Assembly (NCBI GenBank): GCA_023436305.1
Contig: JAEZJQ010000017.1
Coordinates: 1-52,589, forward strand
Reading direction: 5' to 3'
Source of the DNA: Bacillota bacterium
GTDB lineage: Bacteria > Bacillota > UBA4882 > UBA8346
Length of the DNA stretch: 52,589 nucleotides
Within the stretch, counting starts at the first letter, position 1. The number at the start of each line of letters is the position of its first letter. Below the pieces are notes generated by a model. It was given only the letters and a program-made list of their open reading frames with translations. It had not been told where the DNA came from and did no database searches. The translations under genes were made by a program, and so were the position numbers. Of this stretch, positions 33,247-42,318 are shown in pieces.

Positions 33247-34236
33247 TTGGCTTTAATCGAAGTAACGAATCTGGTGAAGGATTACAAATTGAATGTCAGG
33301 AAAAAAGGTTTGATGGGAGCCCTGGGAAGTTTACTGGTACCCGAATACAAGGTAAAACGGGCGGTGAACGACATCAACTTCACGATTAACAAAGGGGAAA
33401 TGGTGGGGTTTATCGGGCCCAACGGCGCCGGGAAATCAACCACGGTCAAGATGCTGACCGGGATTTTGGTGCCGACTTCGGGAGTCATTTCCATTGGCGG
33501 TCTATCACCGTATAAGGATCGGAAGAAAAACGCGTCTAGAATCGGGGCGGTATTTGGGCAGAGAACCCAACTGTGGTGGGACTTGCCCGCTATGGATACC
33601 TTTGATTTGCTGCGATACATTTACCGGGTTCCCGAAAATGTGTTCAAGCGGAATATGGAACTTTTCAATGAAATGTTAGGGCTGCATGAATTTATCTCCC
33701 AGCCGGTCCGGCAGTTAAGCCTGGGGCAACGAATGAGAGCGGATATTGCCGCAGCCTTGCTTCATAGCCCGGAGATCATCTTTTTTGATGAACCCACCAT
33801 CGGCCTGGATGTGGTGGCCAAGGAGAAGATACGGGAATTCATTAAATACATGAATCAAGAAAACCAGATTACCATGTTATTCACTACCCATGATATGCAA
33901 GATATCGAAAAAACCTGCCAGCGGATGATCATTATCGATGAAGGTATCATCATCTATGACGGAACCGTGGATCAGATCAAACACCAATATGGAAAAAGCC
34001 GGATTTTGGAAGTTGAATTTAATGAAATATATGGGGACATCCATATCCCCGGGGTAGAAACCATAGACGCCAAAGATAATAAAAAATGGTTCAAGTTCCA
34101 GAAAGATGAGATACAGGTCTCCAATTTGATTTCCGGTTTAACTAAGGAGTATAACGTGGCGGATTTGACCATCAAGGAACCGGAAATTGAAAGCATCATC
34201 CGTGAGATTTACGGAAGGGGAATCAGCCTTGCTTAG
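33247..34236 (+). CDS. ABC-2 transporter ATP-binding protein
   Basis: A 329-residue ATPase. Walker A is G-P-N-G-A-G-K-S-T (about 57-65) and the signature is L-S-L-G-Q-R-M-R-A-D (about 157). Walker B is I-I-F-F-D-E-P-T-I-G-L-D and the H-loop is F-T-T-H-D-M. About 90 extra residues follow the core, as in exporters paired with ABC2_membrane_6 permeases. The start is TTG after AAGGTGG. It forms a complex with the two permeases encoded next and probably exports a product of the neighbouring genes; the cargo is unknown. Confidence 0.9.
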   Translation: MALIEVTNLVKDYKLNVRKKGLMGALGSLLVPEYKVKRAVNDINFTINKGEMVGFIGPNGAGKSTTVKMLTGILVPTSGVISIGGLSPYKDRKKNASRIGAVFGQRTQLWWDLPAMDTFDLLRYIYRVPENVFKRNMELFNEMLGLHEFISQPVRQLSLGQRMRADIAAALLHSPEIIFFDEPTIGLDVVAKEKIREFIKYMNQENQITMLFTTHDMQDIEKTCQRMIIIDEGIIIYDGTVDQIKHQYGKSRILEVEFNEIYGDIHIPGVETIDAKDNKKWFKFQKDEIQVSNLISGLTKEYNVADLTIKEPEIESIIREIYGRGISLA

Positions 34237-35020
34237 GACTTATTGGGAATTTGCCAAAAAATCGTTCCAGAATAACGTGGTGTACCGGGCCGATTATTTT
34301 GCCGGGGTCATCAACACCATGGTCATGATTTTTGTAAATATCGCCATCTGGAAAGCAATTTACGAAGAAGAAGCAGTATTGAGCGGTATCGGATTTCGGG
34401 TAATCACGACCTATATTGTTCTTAGTTTTTTGATGCAAACCATGTTCGTCATGGATGAATACTTAATTGAGAATAAGGTCCGTTCCGGGCTCATCGCCAC
34501 CGATCTTTTGAAACCGGTTAATTTCAGATTTTATATTTTTTCTTACAATATCGGCACTTTACTCTTCCGGACGCTTATGCAATTATTACCGGCATTAATT
34601 TTGTCCATTTTTCTGTTTAAGTTATTGCCGCCTTTTTCGCTGCTGATGGCCGGATATTTTGTGATTAGCGCTTTTTTGGCATATCTGGTGCTTTATAATT
34701 TAAATTTTATCGTCTGGGTAAGTTCATTCTGGTTTTACTGGACCTTTAGCTTGATCACCATTAAGGATGCGCTGCTTATGGTCTTATCCGGGGCCTTATT
34801 GCCCTTGTGGTTCATGCCGTCCGGATTGTCCAATATCATTAAATTGACGCCGTTTGATTCAATTTATTTCACACCCATCTCCATTTATTTGGGCCAGATC
34901 CCGGTGAATGAGATTCTGTTCAGTCTTGGCCGGCAAGCCATTTGGGTGATTATTTTGCTTGGCGTTGGCCAGCTTTTATGGAACAGGGCCACAAAACGGC
35001 TGGTAATTCAGGGAGGCTAA
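34229..35020 (+). CDS. ABC-2 transporter permease 1
   Basis: A 263-residue membrane protein with six hydrophobic segments in the ABC2_membrane_6 (DUF990-like) pattern. It starts with a short amphipathic stretch (Y-W-E-F-A-K-K-S-F-Q). TTG 34229 was chosen because AAGGGG lies upstream and the start overlaps the ATPase stop by 8 bases. It pairs with the second permease as a heterodimeric channel. Confidence 0.8.
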   Translation: MLRTYWEFAKKSFQNNVVYRADYFAGVINTMVMIFVNIAIWKAIYEEEAVLSGIGFRVITTYIVLSFLMQTMFVMDEYLIENKVRSGLIATDLLKPVNFRFYIFSYNIGTLLFRTLMQLLPALILSIFLFKLLPPFSLLMAGYFVISAFLAYLVLYNLNFIVWVSSFWFYWTFSLITIKDALLMVLSGALLPLWFMPSGLSNIIKLTPFDSIYFTPISIYLGQIPVNEILFSLGRQAIWVIILLGVGQLLWNRATKRLVIQGG

Positions 35021-35021
35021 T

Positions 35022-35867
35022 ATGAGCGATAAGATATACCGTCCTTTTACAATCAAAGAATCGTTGCAATTATTCAATCAATATTTTCGTTTGAACTTGA
35101 AATCAACGCTGGAATATAAATTAGACCGTTCATTACTGGCTTTTGCCGTGTTTTGCCGGGAAATGGTGAGTATCGTGGTCATGTACCTGCTGCTGAAGCG
35201 GTTTGTGCATATCAAGGGCTGGGAAATGAACGAAATGCTTTTTTTATACAGTTTCCTGTTTTTATCCTATGCCCTGTTCGTCTTCTTTTTTACCGGAATC
35301 CGGGATTTTGACGATATGGTTTACAATGGAGAATTCGATCGTTACCTGATCCGGCCGCTGGGGCTTATGTATCAAATCATCGCCGCTAAGGTGGATTTCT
35401 GCGCCACCATTGGGCATGGGGCGGTTGGCGTGATTTTATTTTTAAAAACCGCCTTTTCGGTGGGCATTGTTTGGAATTTCTGGAACACTGCTTACTATAT
35501 TCTAGCTTTAATCGGCGGCGCCATCATTCAAGCTTCCGTCTTTATGCTCTCTTCCTGTTTCAGCTTTTGGGCCATCCGCACCGTTAACTTGCGGAATTTG
35601 ATTTTTTTCAATTCGCGGCGGTTTGCCGGATATCCCATTAGTTTCTACCCCGGAATCATCCAAAAACTATTGATTTTCATCATCCCTTTCGCCTTCGTCA
35701 GTTATTTTCCAGCCCAGTTTTACCTGGGAAAACCGGATCTGAATATGTTTTGGCACGGTTATTTATACTTGACGCCGGTGGTGGGCGTGGTGATGTTCAT
35801 TATGGTATATTGGTTCTGGAAATTCGGCTTGAAACGTTATTCCAGTTCCGGCAATTCCATGTGGTAG
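35022..35867 (+). CDS. ABC-2 transporter permease 2
   Basis: A 281-residue membrane protein with six hydrophobic segments, related in layout to the preceding permease (N-terminal Y-F-R-L-N-L-K-S-T-L-E-Y-K, later a Y-N-G-E-F-D-R-Y-L-I-R-P-L turn typical of the family). One base separates it from permease 1. ATG after GGGAGG. Two non-identical permeases with one ATPase is the usual arrangement for this exporter type. Confidence 0.8.
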   Translation: MSDKIYRPFTIKESLQLFNQYFRLNLKSTLEYKLDRSLLAFAVFCREMVSIVVMYLLLKRFVHIKGWEMNEMLFLYSFLFLSYALFVFFFTGIRDFDDMVYNGEFDRYLIRPLGLMYQIIAAKVDFCATIGHGAVGVILFLKTAFSVGIVWNFWNTAYYILALIGGAIIQASVFMLSSCFSFWAIRTVNLRNLIFFNSRRFAGYPISFYPGIIQKLLIFIIPFAFVSYFPAQFYLGKPDLNMFWHGYLYLTPVVGVVMFIMVYWFWKFGLKRYSSSGNSMW

Positions 35868-35971
35868 AACCGCCATTTCAGGATAACCTGAATGAACACT
35901 TTAATTAAAGAGTAATCCAAGTCTGTGAACATGTTCGACCATAGTAAGGAAGCAAAGGAGCCGAGAGGATC

Positions 35972-37552
35972 ATGAAAAAGTACACCAATTTGATTGTAAT
36001 CGCCATCATTTTATTGGCGGCGGCCGGATTTTTTATCGTTAAAAATGTGAATTTCGATGATTTGTTATTGGCCACCGTCAAAGCATATGATCAGAAAATC
36101 AGCATCGCCAATACCACGGATGTCCACGGACATATCCTTTATGATGATGAAGTGGGCGGGTATTATAGTCTGGAAGATGTAAGCTTGATTATGGGATTGC
36201 CTCTGGCCAAAAGTATTACGGATGAGGTGAAGCGGCAGAATAAAAATACCTTGGTTTTGGATTGTGGCGATATGTTTCATGGCACCAATGAAGCCAATAT
36301 CGATCAAGGCCAAGGTGTAGTTGAGGCTGTTAATTTATTCGGTTATAACGCCACGGTTCCCGGTAACCATGATTTCAATTTTGGGTTTCAACGGTTGCTG
36401 GAGATCAAATCCCAGATCAATTTTCCTATCTTCTCGGCGAATATTTATCAGAAGGGGAAGCTGGTATTTGAAGAATATAAAATTTACAACATGGGTGGGG
36501 TTACGATTGGGGTGTTTGGCTTGACAACACCTTCTTCATTGCTATACAACAATGCCTTGGAGAATAATAACGGCGTAACTATCGAGGACCCGGTTCAAGC
36601 TGCTTCCCGGGTGGTTGCCAAATTAAGGCCTCGGGTGGACGCCATCGTTTTGATTTCACACCTGGGTGACGATGTGGATACACAGTTGGCCAAACATGTG
36701 AAAGGGATAGATTTAATCCTCGCCGGGCATTATCATAAACTGTACCGGTCCATAGTAAAAATCGAAGGCACCAATACTTATCTGGCGGAAGCCGGCGCCT
36801 GGACCACCCATGTGGGGCTCGCCGATATCTATTTTAAAAACCACCAGGTCGCCAAGATCAATTGGAAAGTAGTTACCACCAGTGATAAAACCCGGGTGAA
36901 TAAAACTATGGAAGCCAAAGCCCAAAAATATTACAGGATTGCTTTTGAAAAAGGGAAAGAAGTTATCGGCACGGCCAAGGTAAAACTTAACGGTATCCGG
37001 TCCTTGTTACGCTCTCAGGAAACCAACCTGGCGGACTTGCTGGCGGATGCCATGAAGGAGGCTGGAAATGCCGATCTTACGTTGATGAACGGCGGCGGAA
37101 TCCGGGAAAGTATTCCTGAAGGAGATATAAGTCTTTATAAAATCGGGAAAGTATTGCCTTTCTCCAATTCCCTGGTTACCATTGAGTTAAAAGGCGATAC
37201 CATCTATAAAGCGGTTGAACGGGGTTTGCGTTTATATCCCGGTGATTCCAACGGACCGTTCTTGCAGGTGTCGGGGATTTGTTATACCTTCGATGCTTCC
37301 AAAAACGCCGGGGAAAGATTGGTGAGTATCACCAAGGATGGGAAACCGCTGGACCGGAATCAGTATTACAAAGTAGCCACCAATGATTATTTGTACAACG
37401 GAGGCGACGATTACAAGGAATTGAAAGACGCCAAGGTGTTGAGCCGGGGCGGTTTGTTGAAAGATGTTTTCGCCGAGTATATCAAGAACAAAGGTGAGGT
37501 GGCTCCCGCGGAGGAGGGCCGGATTAAAGTCGTCAATCAACGCTATAAATAA
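35972..37552 (+). CDS. 5'-nucleotidase / UshA-family phosphoesterase
   Basis: A 526-residue exported or membrane-anchored enzyme. The N-terminal hydrophobic helix (about 6-24) is a signal anchor. The metallophosphatase domain shows T-D-V-H-G-H-I, D-C-G-D-M-F-H-G, P-G-N-H-D-F-N-F-G, S-H-L-G-D-D and A-G-H-Y-H-K, the full two-metal ligand set. The 5_nucleotid_C domain at about 330-500 holds L-M-N-G-G-G-I-R-E-S and Y-N-G-G-D-D-Y. It would hydrolyse nucleotides or related phosphoesters outside the membrane. With the upstream kinase, Ppx and exporter it hints at nucleotide- or phosphate-linked chemistry, which is inference. Confidence 0.9.
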   Translation: MKKYTNLIVIAIILLAAAGFFIVKNVNFDDLLLATVKAYDQKISIANTTDVHGHILYDDEVGGYYSLEDVSLIMGLPLAKSITDEVKRQNKNTLVLDCGDMFHGTNEANIDQGQGVVEAVNLFGYNATVPGNHDFNFGFQRLLEIKSQINFPIFSANIYQKGKLVFEEYKIYNMGGVTIGVFGLTTPSSLLYNNALENNNGVTIEDPVQAASRVVAKLRPRVDAIVLISHLGDDVDTQLAKHVKGIDLILAGHYHKLYRSIVKIEGTNTYLAEAGAWTTHVGLADIYFKNHQVAKINWKVVTTSDKTRVNKTMEAKAQKYYRIAFEKGKEVIGTAKVKLNGIRSLLRSQETNLADLLADAMKEAGNADLTLMNGGGIRESIPEGDISLYKIGKVLPFSNSLVTIELKGDTIYKAVERGLRLYPGDSNGPFLQVSGICYTFDASKNAGERLVSITKDGKPLDRNQYYKVATNDYLYNGGDDYKELKDAKVLSRGGLLKDVFAEYIKNKGEVAPAEEGRIKVVNQRYK

Positions 37553-37570
37553 AGCGCCTGCGGGCTGCTA

Positions 37571-37615
37571 GTAGAACGTTCTCTAATAACGTTACAATCA
37601 GAATGAACGTTCTAC
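37571..37615. promoter_or_regulatory. Twin palindrome, candidate operator
   Basis: GTAGAACGTTC (37571-37581) and GAACGTTCTAC (37605-37615) form a perfect 11-base inverted repeat. Each arm contains the palindrome GAACGTTC, and the two copies are offset by 31 bases (three helical turns). A further AACGTT lies between them at 37588-37593. The site is 95 bases before the carrier-protein start, a typical operator position. Confidence 0.6.
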
Positions 37616-37709
37616 CAAGTATGGGTTCTTCTTTGATATTTTATCATTAATAGTTATTTAGGGAACGCCATACTAGAGTTCTTATCAATATTTAATAGGA
37701 GTGAATGGT

Positions 37710-37976
37710 ATGTCAACTGTAGATCGGAACGATATTTTGGAAAGAGTCATTAATATTGTGAAACGCCACGCGGTATTCAACCCGGACAAAGTGATGGAGG
37801 AGTCCAGAATCCGGCGCGATCACGGGATTGATTCGATTAAGATGGTCGAGTTGGTGGTGGATTTGGAAGATGAATTTAATATCGAGGTCGATAGCGCTTC
37901 GCTCAGCTTTGAAAACTTCGCTAATATCGGAATCATTACCGATTTTATTATCGGCAAATTGACAGGAAGTAAATGA
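37710..37976 (+). CDS. Free-standing acyl carrier protein
   Basis: An 88-residue carrier protein. The 4'-phosphopantetheine site is H-G-I-D-S42-I-K-M-V-E, followed by the expected acidic helix (V-D-L-E-D-E-F-N-I-E-V). It differs from housekeeping AcpP (D-S-L-D) and is more like dedicated aminoacyl or polyketide carriers. ATG 37710 was chosen for AGGAG 8 bases upstream; an earlier GTG at 37701 is unlikely. Its stop overlaps the ligase start (ATGA), so carrier and ligase are made together. Confidence 0.9.
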   Translation: MSTVDRNDILERVINIVKRHAVFNPDKVMEESRIRRDHGIDSIKMVELVVDLEDEFNIEVDSASLSFENFANIGIITDFIIGKLTGSK

Positions 37977-39493
37977 CGATGAATATTTATGATACGCTTA
38001 TTCATTCCATCAAAACTTATTCGGACAAGACGGCGGTCACAGGGCAAACCCAAACGCCCGGGCGTGAATTCAGCTACGCCGGGATTTATGATTATGCCCG
38101 GCGGATTGCGGCGAAATTGTCCGGTCTTGGCGTCTGTAACAGAGCCAAAGTGATTTTATATTTGGAGGATTCCGCCGAGTTCATTGCCGCGTTATATGGA
38201 GTGAATATGGCTGGGGGAATTATAGCGCCAATTTCTCCGCAAGCCAAAGACTTAAAACTGCAGGAGATCATTCAACATTCGGAAGCGGTAGCGATAATTA
38301 CCTCCCAAAAACTACTGGACGCCCTCCGGGAGATAGACCGTAGCCAAATCATGTCTTTACAATGGATTTTGCTGGTGAATGATCTGCCCGAAGCTCAAGT
38401 ATTGAACGAGTTTACGCAAGCGGGTTATCAAGTTTCCGGGGTGGGTCCCGAAGAGGGTCAAACTACTCTGTTTTCAGCCGCCATTTGGGATGAGCATGAA
38501 ATGGCCGCGCTTTTTTATCTATCGGACCCGTCGGGAAAACCGAAAGGAATTATGCTTTCCACTCGCAATATTTTGAGCAATATGGAAGCGATCATCGAGT
38601 ACCTGGAAATGTCCTCCACGGATAATCTTTTGGTGCTTAAATCAATGTCCCTGGTGGGTACGGTTACGGGGGAAATTTTGGCCAGTATTGCCGTGGGGGC
38701 AACCATTGTGGTCTTGAGCGGCGCCGTGCATGCCGGGATCATTTTAAAAGCCATTGAAGATTACAAGATTACCGGCTTTTTCTCCGTGCCTGTAACTTTG
38801 CGCCAGATTATCGAATATAAACGAAAAGAGAAGTACAGTACTCAAAGTTTGCGTTATATTCAGACCGGCGCCGCGAAACTTTTAAGGGAAGATGTGGAAC
38901 AGCTGCTGGCCATGTACCCGGGAGTCGCATTTTATTATATATACGGGCTTTCCGAAGCTTCACCGCGGGTGTTGCATTTAAAGCCGGAAGACATGTTGCG
39001 CAAAGCGGGGTCGGTGGGGAAGCCGGTGAAGTATTGTACGGTCAGCCTTATGGATGCCAATCTTCAAACTCCAAAATGCGGAGAAATCGGGGAGTTATAT
39101 GTCCAAGGACCCAATGTGATGCTTGGATATTATAAATCTCCGGAACTGACTCAAAGAACCCTTACCGAACATGGACTGAAAACTGGGGATTTGGCCTATA
39201 TGGATGAAGAAGGTTATGTTTATCTGGCCGGACGGGCTGACAATATGATTAATCAAGGCGGGTTCCATGTATATCCGGCGGAGATCGAAGGCACGATTTT
39301 AAAATTCGCGAAAGTAAAGTCCGTGAAAGTGACTGGAGTTCCCGATGAGCTGTTGGGCCAAAAAATCAAAGCTACGGTGATCCCACGGGAGGACGCAACC
39401 TTAACCGAGGTTGAAGTATACGATTATTGTTATACTCATCTCGAAAGCGCCAAAATCCCGAAAATTATTGAAGTGATAAAGGAAAACAATTAG
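37973..39493 (+). CDS. AMP-forming acyl/aminoacyl ligase
   Basis: A 506-residue ANL-superfamily adenylating enzyme. The P-loop reads L-S-D-P-S-G-K-P-K-G (about 183-192), altered from the usual T-S-G-T-T-G. The A5 block is Y-G-L-S-E-A-S-P, A7 is L-K-T-G-D-L-A-Y-M-D, the hinge is Y-L-A-G-R-A-D-N-M-I, and the C-terminal catalytic lysine is in A-K-I-P-K-I-I-E. It should activate a carboxylic or amino acid as an adenylate and load it on the adjacent carrier protein. The substrate pocket could not be read with confidence. Confidence 0.9.
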   Translation: MTMNIYDTLIHSIKTYSDKTAVTGQTQTPGREFSYAGIYDYARRIAAKLSGLGVCNRAKVILYLEDSAEFIAALYGVNMAGGIIAPISPQAKDLKLQEIIQHSEAVAIITSQKLLDALREIDRSQIMSLQWILLVNDLPEAQVLNEFTQAGYQVSGVGPEEGQTTLFSAAIWDEHEMAALFYLSDPSGKPKGIMLSTRNILSNMEAIIEYLEMSSTDNLLVLKSMSLVGTVTGEILASIAVGATIVVLSGAVHAGIILKAIEDYKITGFFSVPVTLRQIIEYKRKEKYSTQSLRYIQTGAAKLLREDVEQLLAMYPGVAFYYIYGLSEASPRVLHLKPEDMLRKAGSVGKPVKYCTVSLMDANLQTPKCGEIGELYVQGPNVMLGYYKSPELTQRTLTEHGLKTGDLAYMDEEGYVYLAGRADNMINQGGFHVYPAEIEGTILKFAKVKSVKVTGVPDELLGQKIKATVIPREDATLTEVEVYDYCYTHLESAKIPKIIEVIKENN

Positions 39494-39539
39494 GATTTAG
39501 CATTGATTTTGTTACATTACATAAAAAGCAGGGGAAAAT

Positions 39540-40667
39540 ATGACCGAAAAAGCCGCCATGATGGCTGATGATATTCAGAAACTTAAATTGCCTTCCATAC
39601 AGTACTATGGTTCACTGGAAGATGAAGACCTAGTTACAAATCTAACCTGTTTTCAAGCTTGTTTGTATTATCTTTTAAAAACGGAATTGAATTGTGATGA
39701 TGATGATATCTGTGAAATTTTTTTACGCGACACTACCTTTGGAATTGAGGAAACCGCCGCTGGTTTGATTAATGAGATATGTTTTTTGGATACATCCATC
39801 AATGAATTTGGTTTTAAAAAGCATTATATTCTGGGCCAAGGGGTGAAGGTGCTTTCCAAGGTGGAAGCGTTATTGGATCAGGGAAAAACGGTGATTATTC
39901 AAACTTATATGATGCGGGTACCGTTTTTTAATAATTTTAAAGGATTCGACTATCCATTTGACGAGGAATATTATCAGGCCAATTATCAATGGCAACATAC
40001 TTTCCTGATAGTCGGCCATGATCAAGACCATTTATACTATGTTGAAGGCCCATTTAACCGGGAGCCGGAGCGTTACATTCCATATGCCGGCAATAATACC
40101 ATTGGAGTAATAACAAAGCAGGAATTGATTCCCGCCTTCAATGCTTACTTCAATTATTCCTATGTGACCATTGATAAAGAACAGATATCGGATCTGTTTC
40201 ATGTAGTAAAAACAGTCATCTCCAAAACAATCACCAACTACCGGCATCCGTCCTTTGAGTCCGGTAAATACACCTATTATTACGGCAAAGAGGGCTTGGC
40301 CAGGATGATTGACCATTTTCGAAGCGATTCTTTCGATTTTTTGCAATTGATACCCCAGTATAGTATTACTTTGGGCGATTTATTAATCTGGAAAACCCAG
40401 TTTATATCAAACCGGCGAATGATGTTGGCCAAAGCATTAACGAAATATGTATCACACTTTGATTCCTCGGATATTAAGCCGATGATCGAATTACTGAAAA
40501 AAAGTGTCAAAATATGGCGCACCATTCAGATCAACTTAATCAAAATGCGGGTAAAAAAAGTATATAAATTCAGTTCCGATATGGATGAGTTATTTGTTAA
40601 AGCATTAATCTTAGAGGATGAGATAATTGACGGGCTGCAAAAAATAAAGTTTGCGAACGCGCACTAG
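39540..40667 (+). CDS. BtrH/C39-like papain-fold protein
   Basis: A 375-residue protein. Residues ~15-200 resemble the BtrH N-terminal / peptidase C39 fold. The candidate nucleophile is in L-T-C37-F-Q-A-C41-L-Y-Y, the candidate His in W-Q-H153-T-F-L-I-V-G-H, and the aspartate or glutamate follows in D-H-L-Y-Y-V-E-G. In butirosin synthesis BtrH moves an acyl group from the carrier protein BtrI onto an amine, so a transferase role with the neighbouring carrier protein is plausible. The C-terminal ~170 residues are helical and basic, with no recognised family. ATG after GGGGAAAAT. Confidence 0.7.
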   Translation: MTEKAAMMADDIQKLKLPSIQYYGSLEDEDLVTNLTCFQACLYYLLKTELNCDDDDICEIFLRDTTFGIEETAAGLINEICFLDTSINEFGFKKHYILGQGVKVLSKVEALLDQGKTVIIQTYMMRVPFFNNFKGFDYPFDEEYYQANYQWQHTFLIVGHDQDHLYYVEGPFNREPERYIPYAGNNTIGVITKQELIPAFNAYFNYSYVTIDKEQISDLFHVVKTVISKTITNYRHPSFESGKYTYYYGKEGLARMIDHFRSDSFDFLQLIPQYSITLGDLLIWKTQFISNRRMMLAKALTKYVSHFDSSDIKPMIELLKKSVKIWRTIQINLIKMRVKKVYKFSSDMDELFVKALILEDEIIDGLQKIKFANAH

Positions 40668-40693
40668 CGCCACTATAAGGAGGAGAATTTGAA

Positions 40694-41854
40694 ATGCCAT
40701 TAACAGTCAATGAATTAACCGCCGAACGGAAATTAACCCTGTTATGTTCACGGGGTGTATTAAACGAAAGCCATATCGCGGAGATTAAAACGATCATGGC
40801 GGGGCGGCTGGATTGGAAGGAAATTTTATATCAGGGGATTACCCACCGGACCCTAAACCTAATGTATTATCATTTAAAGAATTTGGGGTTGACCGGTAAA
40901 ATTGAAGAGGAAGTTTTAAAGGTGATGAAAACCCAGAGCAAGGTCTATATGCTCCGGAATAAGACCTATTTCGCCGAGATTAAACTGATCTTTGACCAAT
41001 TGAATAAAAGCGGCATCCGGGTGGCCATCCTGAAAGGGAATTTCCTGGCCGCCAAGGTTTACCCGGCCATTGAGACCCGCACCTTCAATGATTTGGATTT
41101 TCTGATTGATGTTCGGGATGGGGACAAGATCGTCAAGGTTTTGGAGGATTTGGGATATATCCAGGGTGAGGTTGACGACGCCACCGGGGAGATCATCCCC
41201 AGCACCCGCAAACAAAAGATGCTCCAACAACTGGCTTCCAATGAATTGCAGGAATGCCTGAAGAAGACCGATAATCCGTTTACCCCGATGCTTCAGGTGG
41301 ATCTGAACTTCGATGTGCTTTGGAAAGGCAATTGTCCATGCGTGATTGACACCCCGGAATTATTGGGACGGGCCATTGAGGTGGATATTGACGGCGCCAG
41401 GACCTATATCTTGAATTACGAGGATTTCTTGGTGCAACTGGCCTGCCATTTATACAAAGAAGCGGCCTTATTACACTGGATTAACGATTTGCGGGACTTA
41501 AAAATCTATAAATTCGCGGATATTATGATGTTTGTGGAGAAGTTTGGCGACAAGATCCGCTGGAATGAATTGATCGCCTTCTGCCAGCGGGTGAAATGCG
41601 AGAAAATCATTTACTACGCTTTTTATTACGTCAATCTCATGTATGGACAGGTTATTCCCGAAGCGGTAATGAAGGCGTTGGAACCGGAGGATAAAGGGTT
41701 TCTTGATGAATACGGGATCGAGAACGAGCAGCCGTCCAAATGGCAGTTTGATTTCTTCACCCGGATGTTTGAGACCAGCCGGGTTTTGGAAGTCAGTGAA
41801 GATTTGCTGGCGAACCGCAACCGGTTCTGGGATACGAAACGGCAATCGAACTGA
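40694..41854 (+). CDS. Nucleotidyltransferase-fold protein (NTP_transf_5)
   Basis: A 386-residue protein. The core pattern V-A-I-L-K-G-N-F-L-A-A-K-V-Y-P and then R-T-F-N-D-L-D-F-L-I-D (about 100-135) is that of the uncharacterised nucleotidyltransferase family PF14907. Members often sit in natural-product or peptide-modification clusters. The D-x-D pair that would bind metal is D-L-D. A lysine/tyrosine-rich helical C-terminus follows. ATG after AGGAGGAG, 26 bases after the BtrH-like gene. Whether it transfers nucleotides is not known. Confidence 0.8.
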   Translation: MPLTVNELTAERKLTLLCSRGVLNESHIAEIKTIMAGRLDWKEILYQGITHRTLNLMYYHLKNLGLTGKIEEEVLKVMKTQSKVYMLRNKTYFAEIKLIFDQLNKSGIRVAILKGNFLAAKVYPAIETRTFNDLDFLIDVRDGDKIVKVLEDLGYIQGEVDDATGEIIPSTRKQKMLQQLASNELQECLKKTDNPFTPMLQVDLNFDVLWKGNCPCVIDTPELLGRAIEVDIDGARTYILNYEDFLVQLACHLYKEAALLHWINDLRDLKIYKFADIMMFVEKFGDKIRWNELIAFCQRVKCEKIIYYAFYYVNLMYGQVIPEAVMKALEPEDKGFLDEYGIENEQPSKWQFDFFTRMFETSRVLEVSEDLLANRNRFWDTKRQSN

Positions 41855-41967
41855 CGGCATGGAGCAGTCACGGGTCGAAAGCCGGAAATAACAATGCTTA
41901 CTAAAGTTTTTGATCCGTGACATTGGACCGTAAACGGAAGAATTTGTTTAAAACAGAGGTGTCGGCA

Positions 41968-42252
41968 ATGACAGGGAAAAATTATTTAATTATTTCGAGA
42001 AACACGGGACAAATGTTACTGGTGGACAAAATCATGCGGGACAATGGTATTTCCGCCGAAGTTGTTCCCGCTCCGCCACGACCGGGCTTGGTCTGCACCA
42101 GGGCCATTAAAATCAGCGAAACCGACCTGAATACGGTCCAGGAACTATTGGCCCGAAAAAAGGTTCAAGTGAGTGAAATTATGGAAGAAACCGAAATGAA
42201 ACTACAAAAGATGGCCGATCAAAAAATGGACCGGCAAGTCATTTCTTTATAA
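41968..42252 (+). CDS. DUF3343 protein
   Basis: A 94-residue protein with the DUF3343 pattern: Y-L-I-I-S-R-N-T-G-Q-M-L-L-V-D and P-A-P-P-R-P-G-L-V-C-T-R-A-I-K, including the conserved Cys. The family is commonly found beside TIGR01977-type cysteine desulfurases and selenium-metabolism genes, and may act as a sulfur or selenium acceptor; that is inference. ATG 41968 was chosen for GAGGTG upstream. Confidence 0.75.
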   Translation: MTGKNYLIISRNTGQMLLVDKIMRDNGISAEVVPAPPRPGLVCTRAIKISETDLNTVQELLARKKVQVSEIMEETEMKLQKMADQKMDRQVISL

Positions 42253-42318
42253 ATCATTTCTTTTTAAGTCATTTCATTTTGCATCCGTATATACTCTGCG
42301 ACGAAAGGGGGTTTTTGT

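Noticed and set aside
37571..37615. LexA (SOS) box
   Set aside because: The Bacillota LexA site has four bases between GAAC and GTTC; here they abut, so it is a different palindrome.
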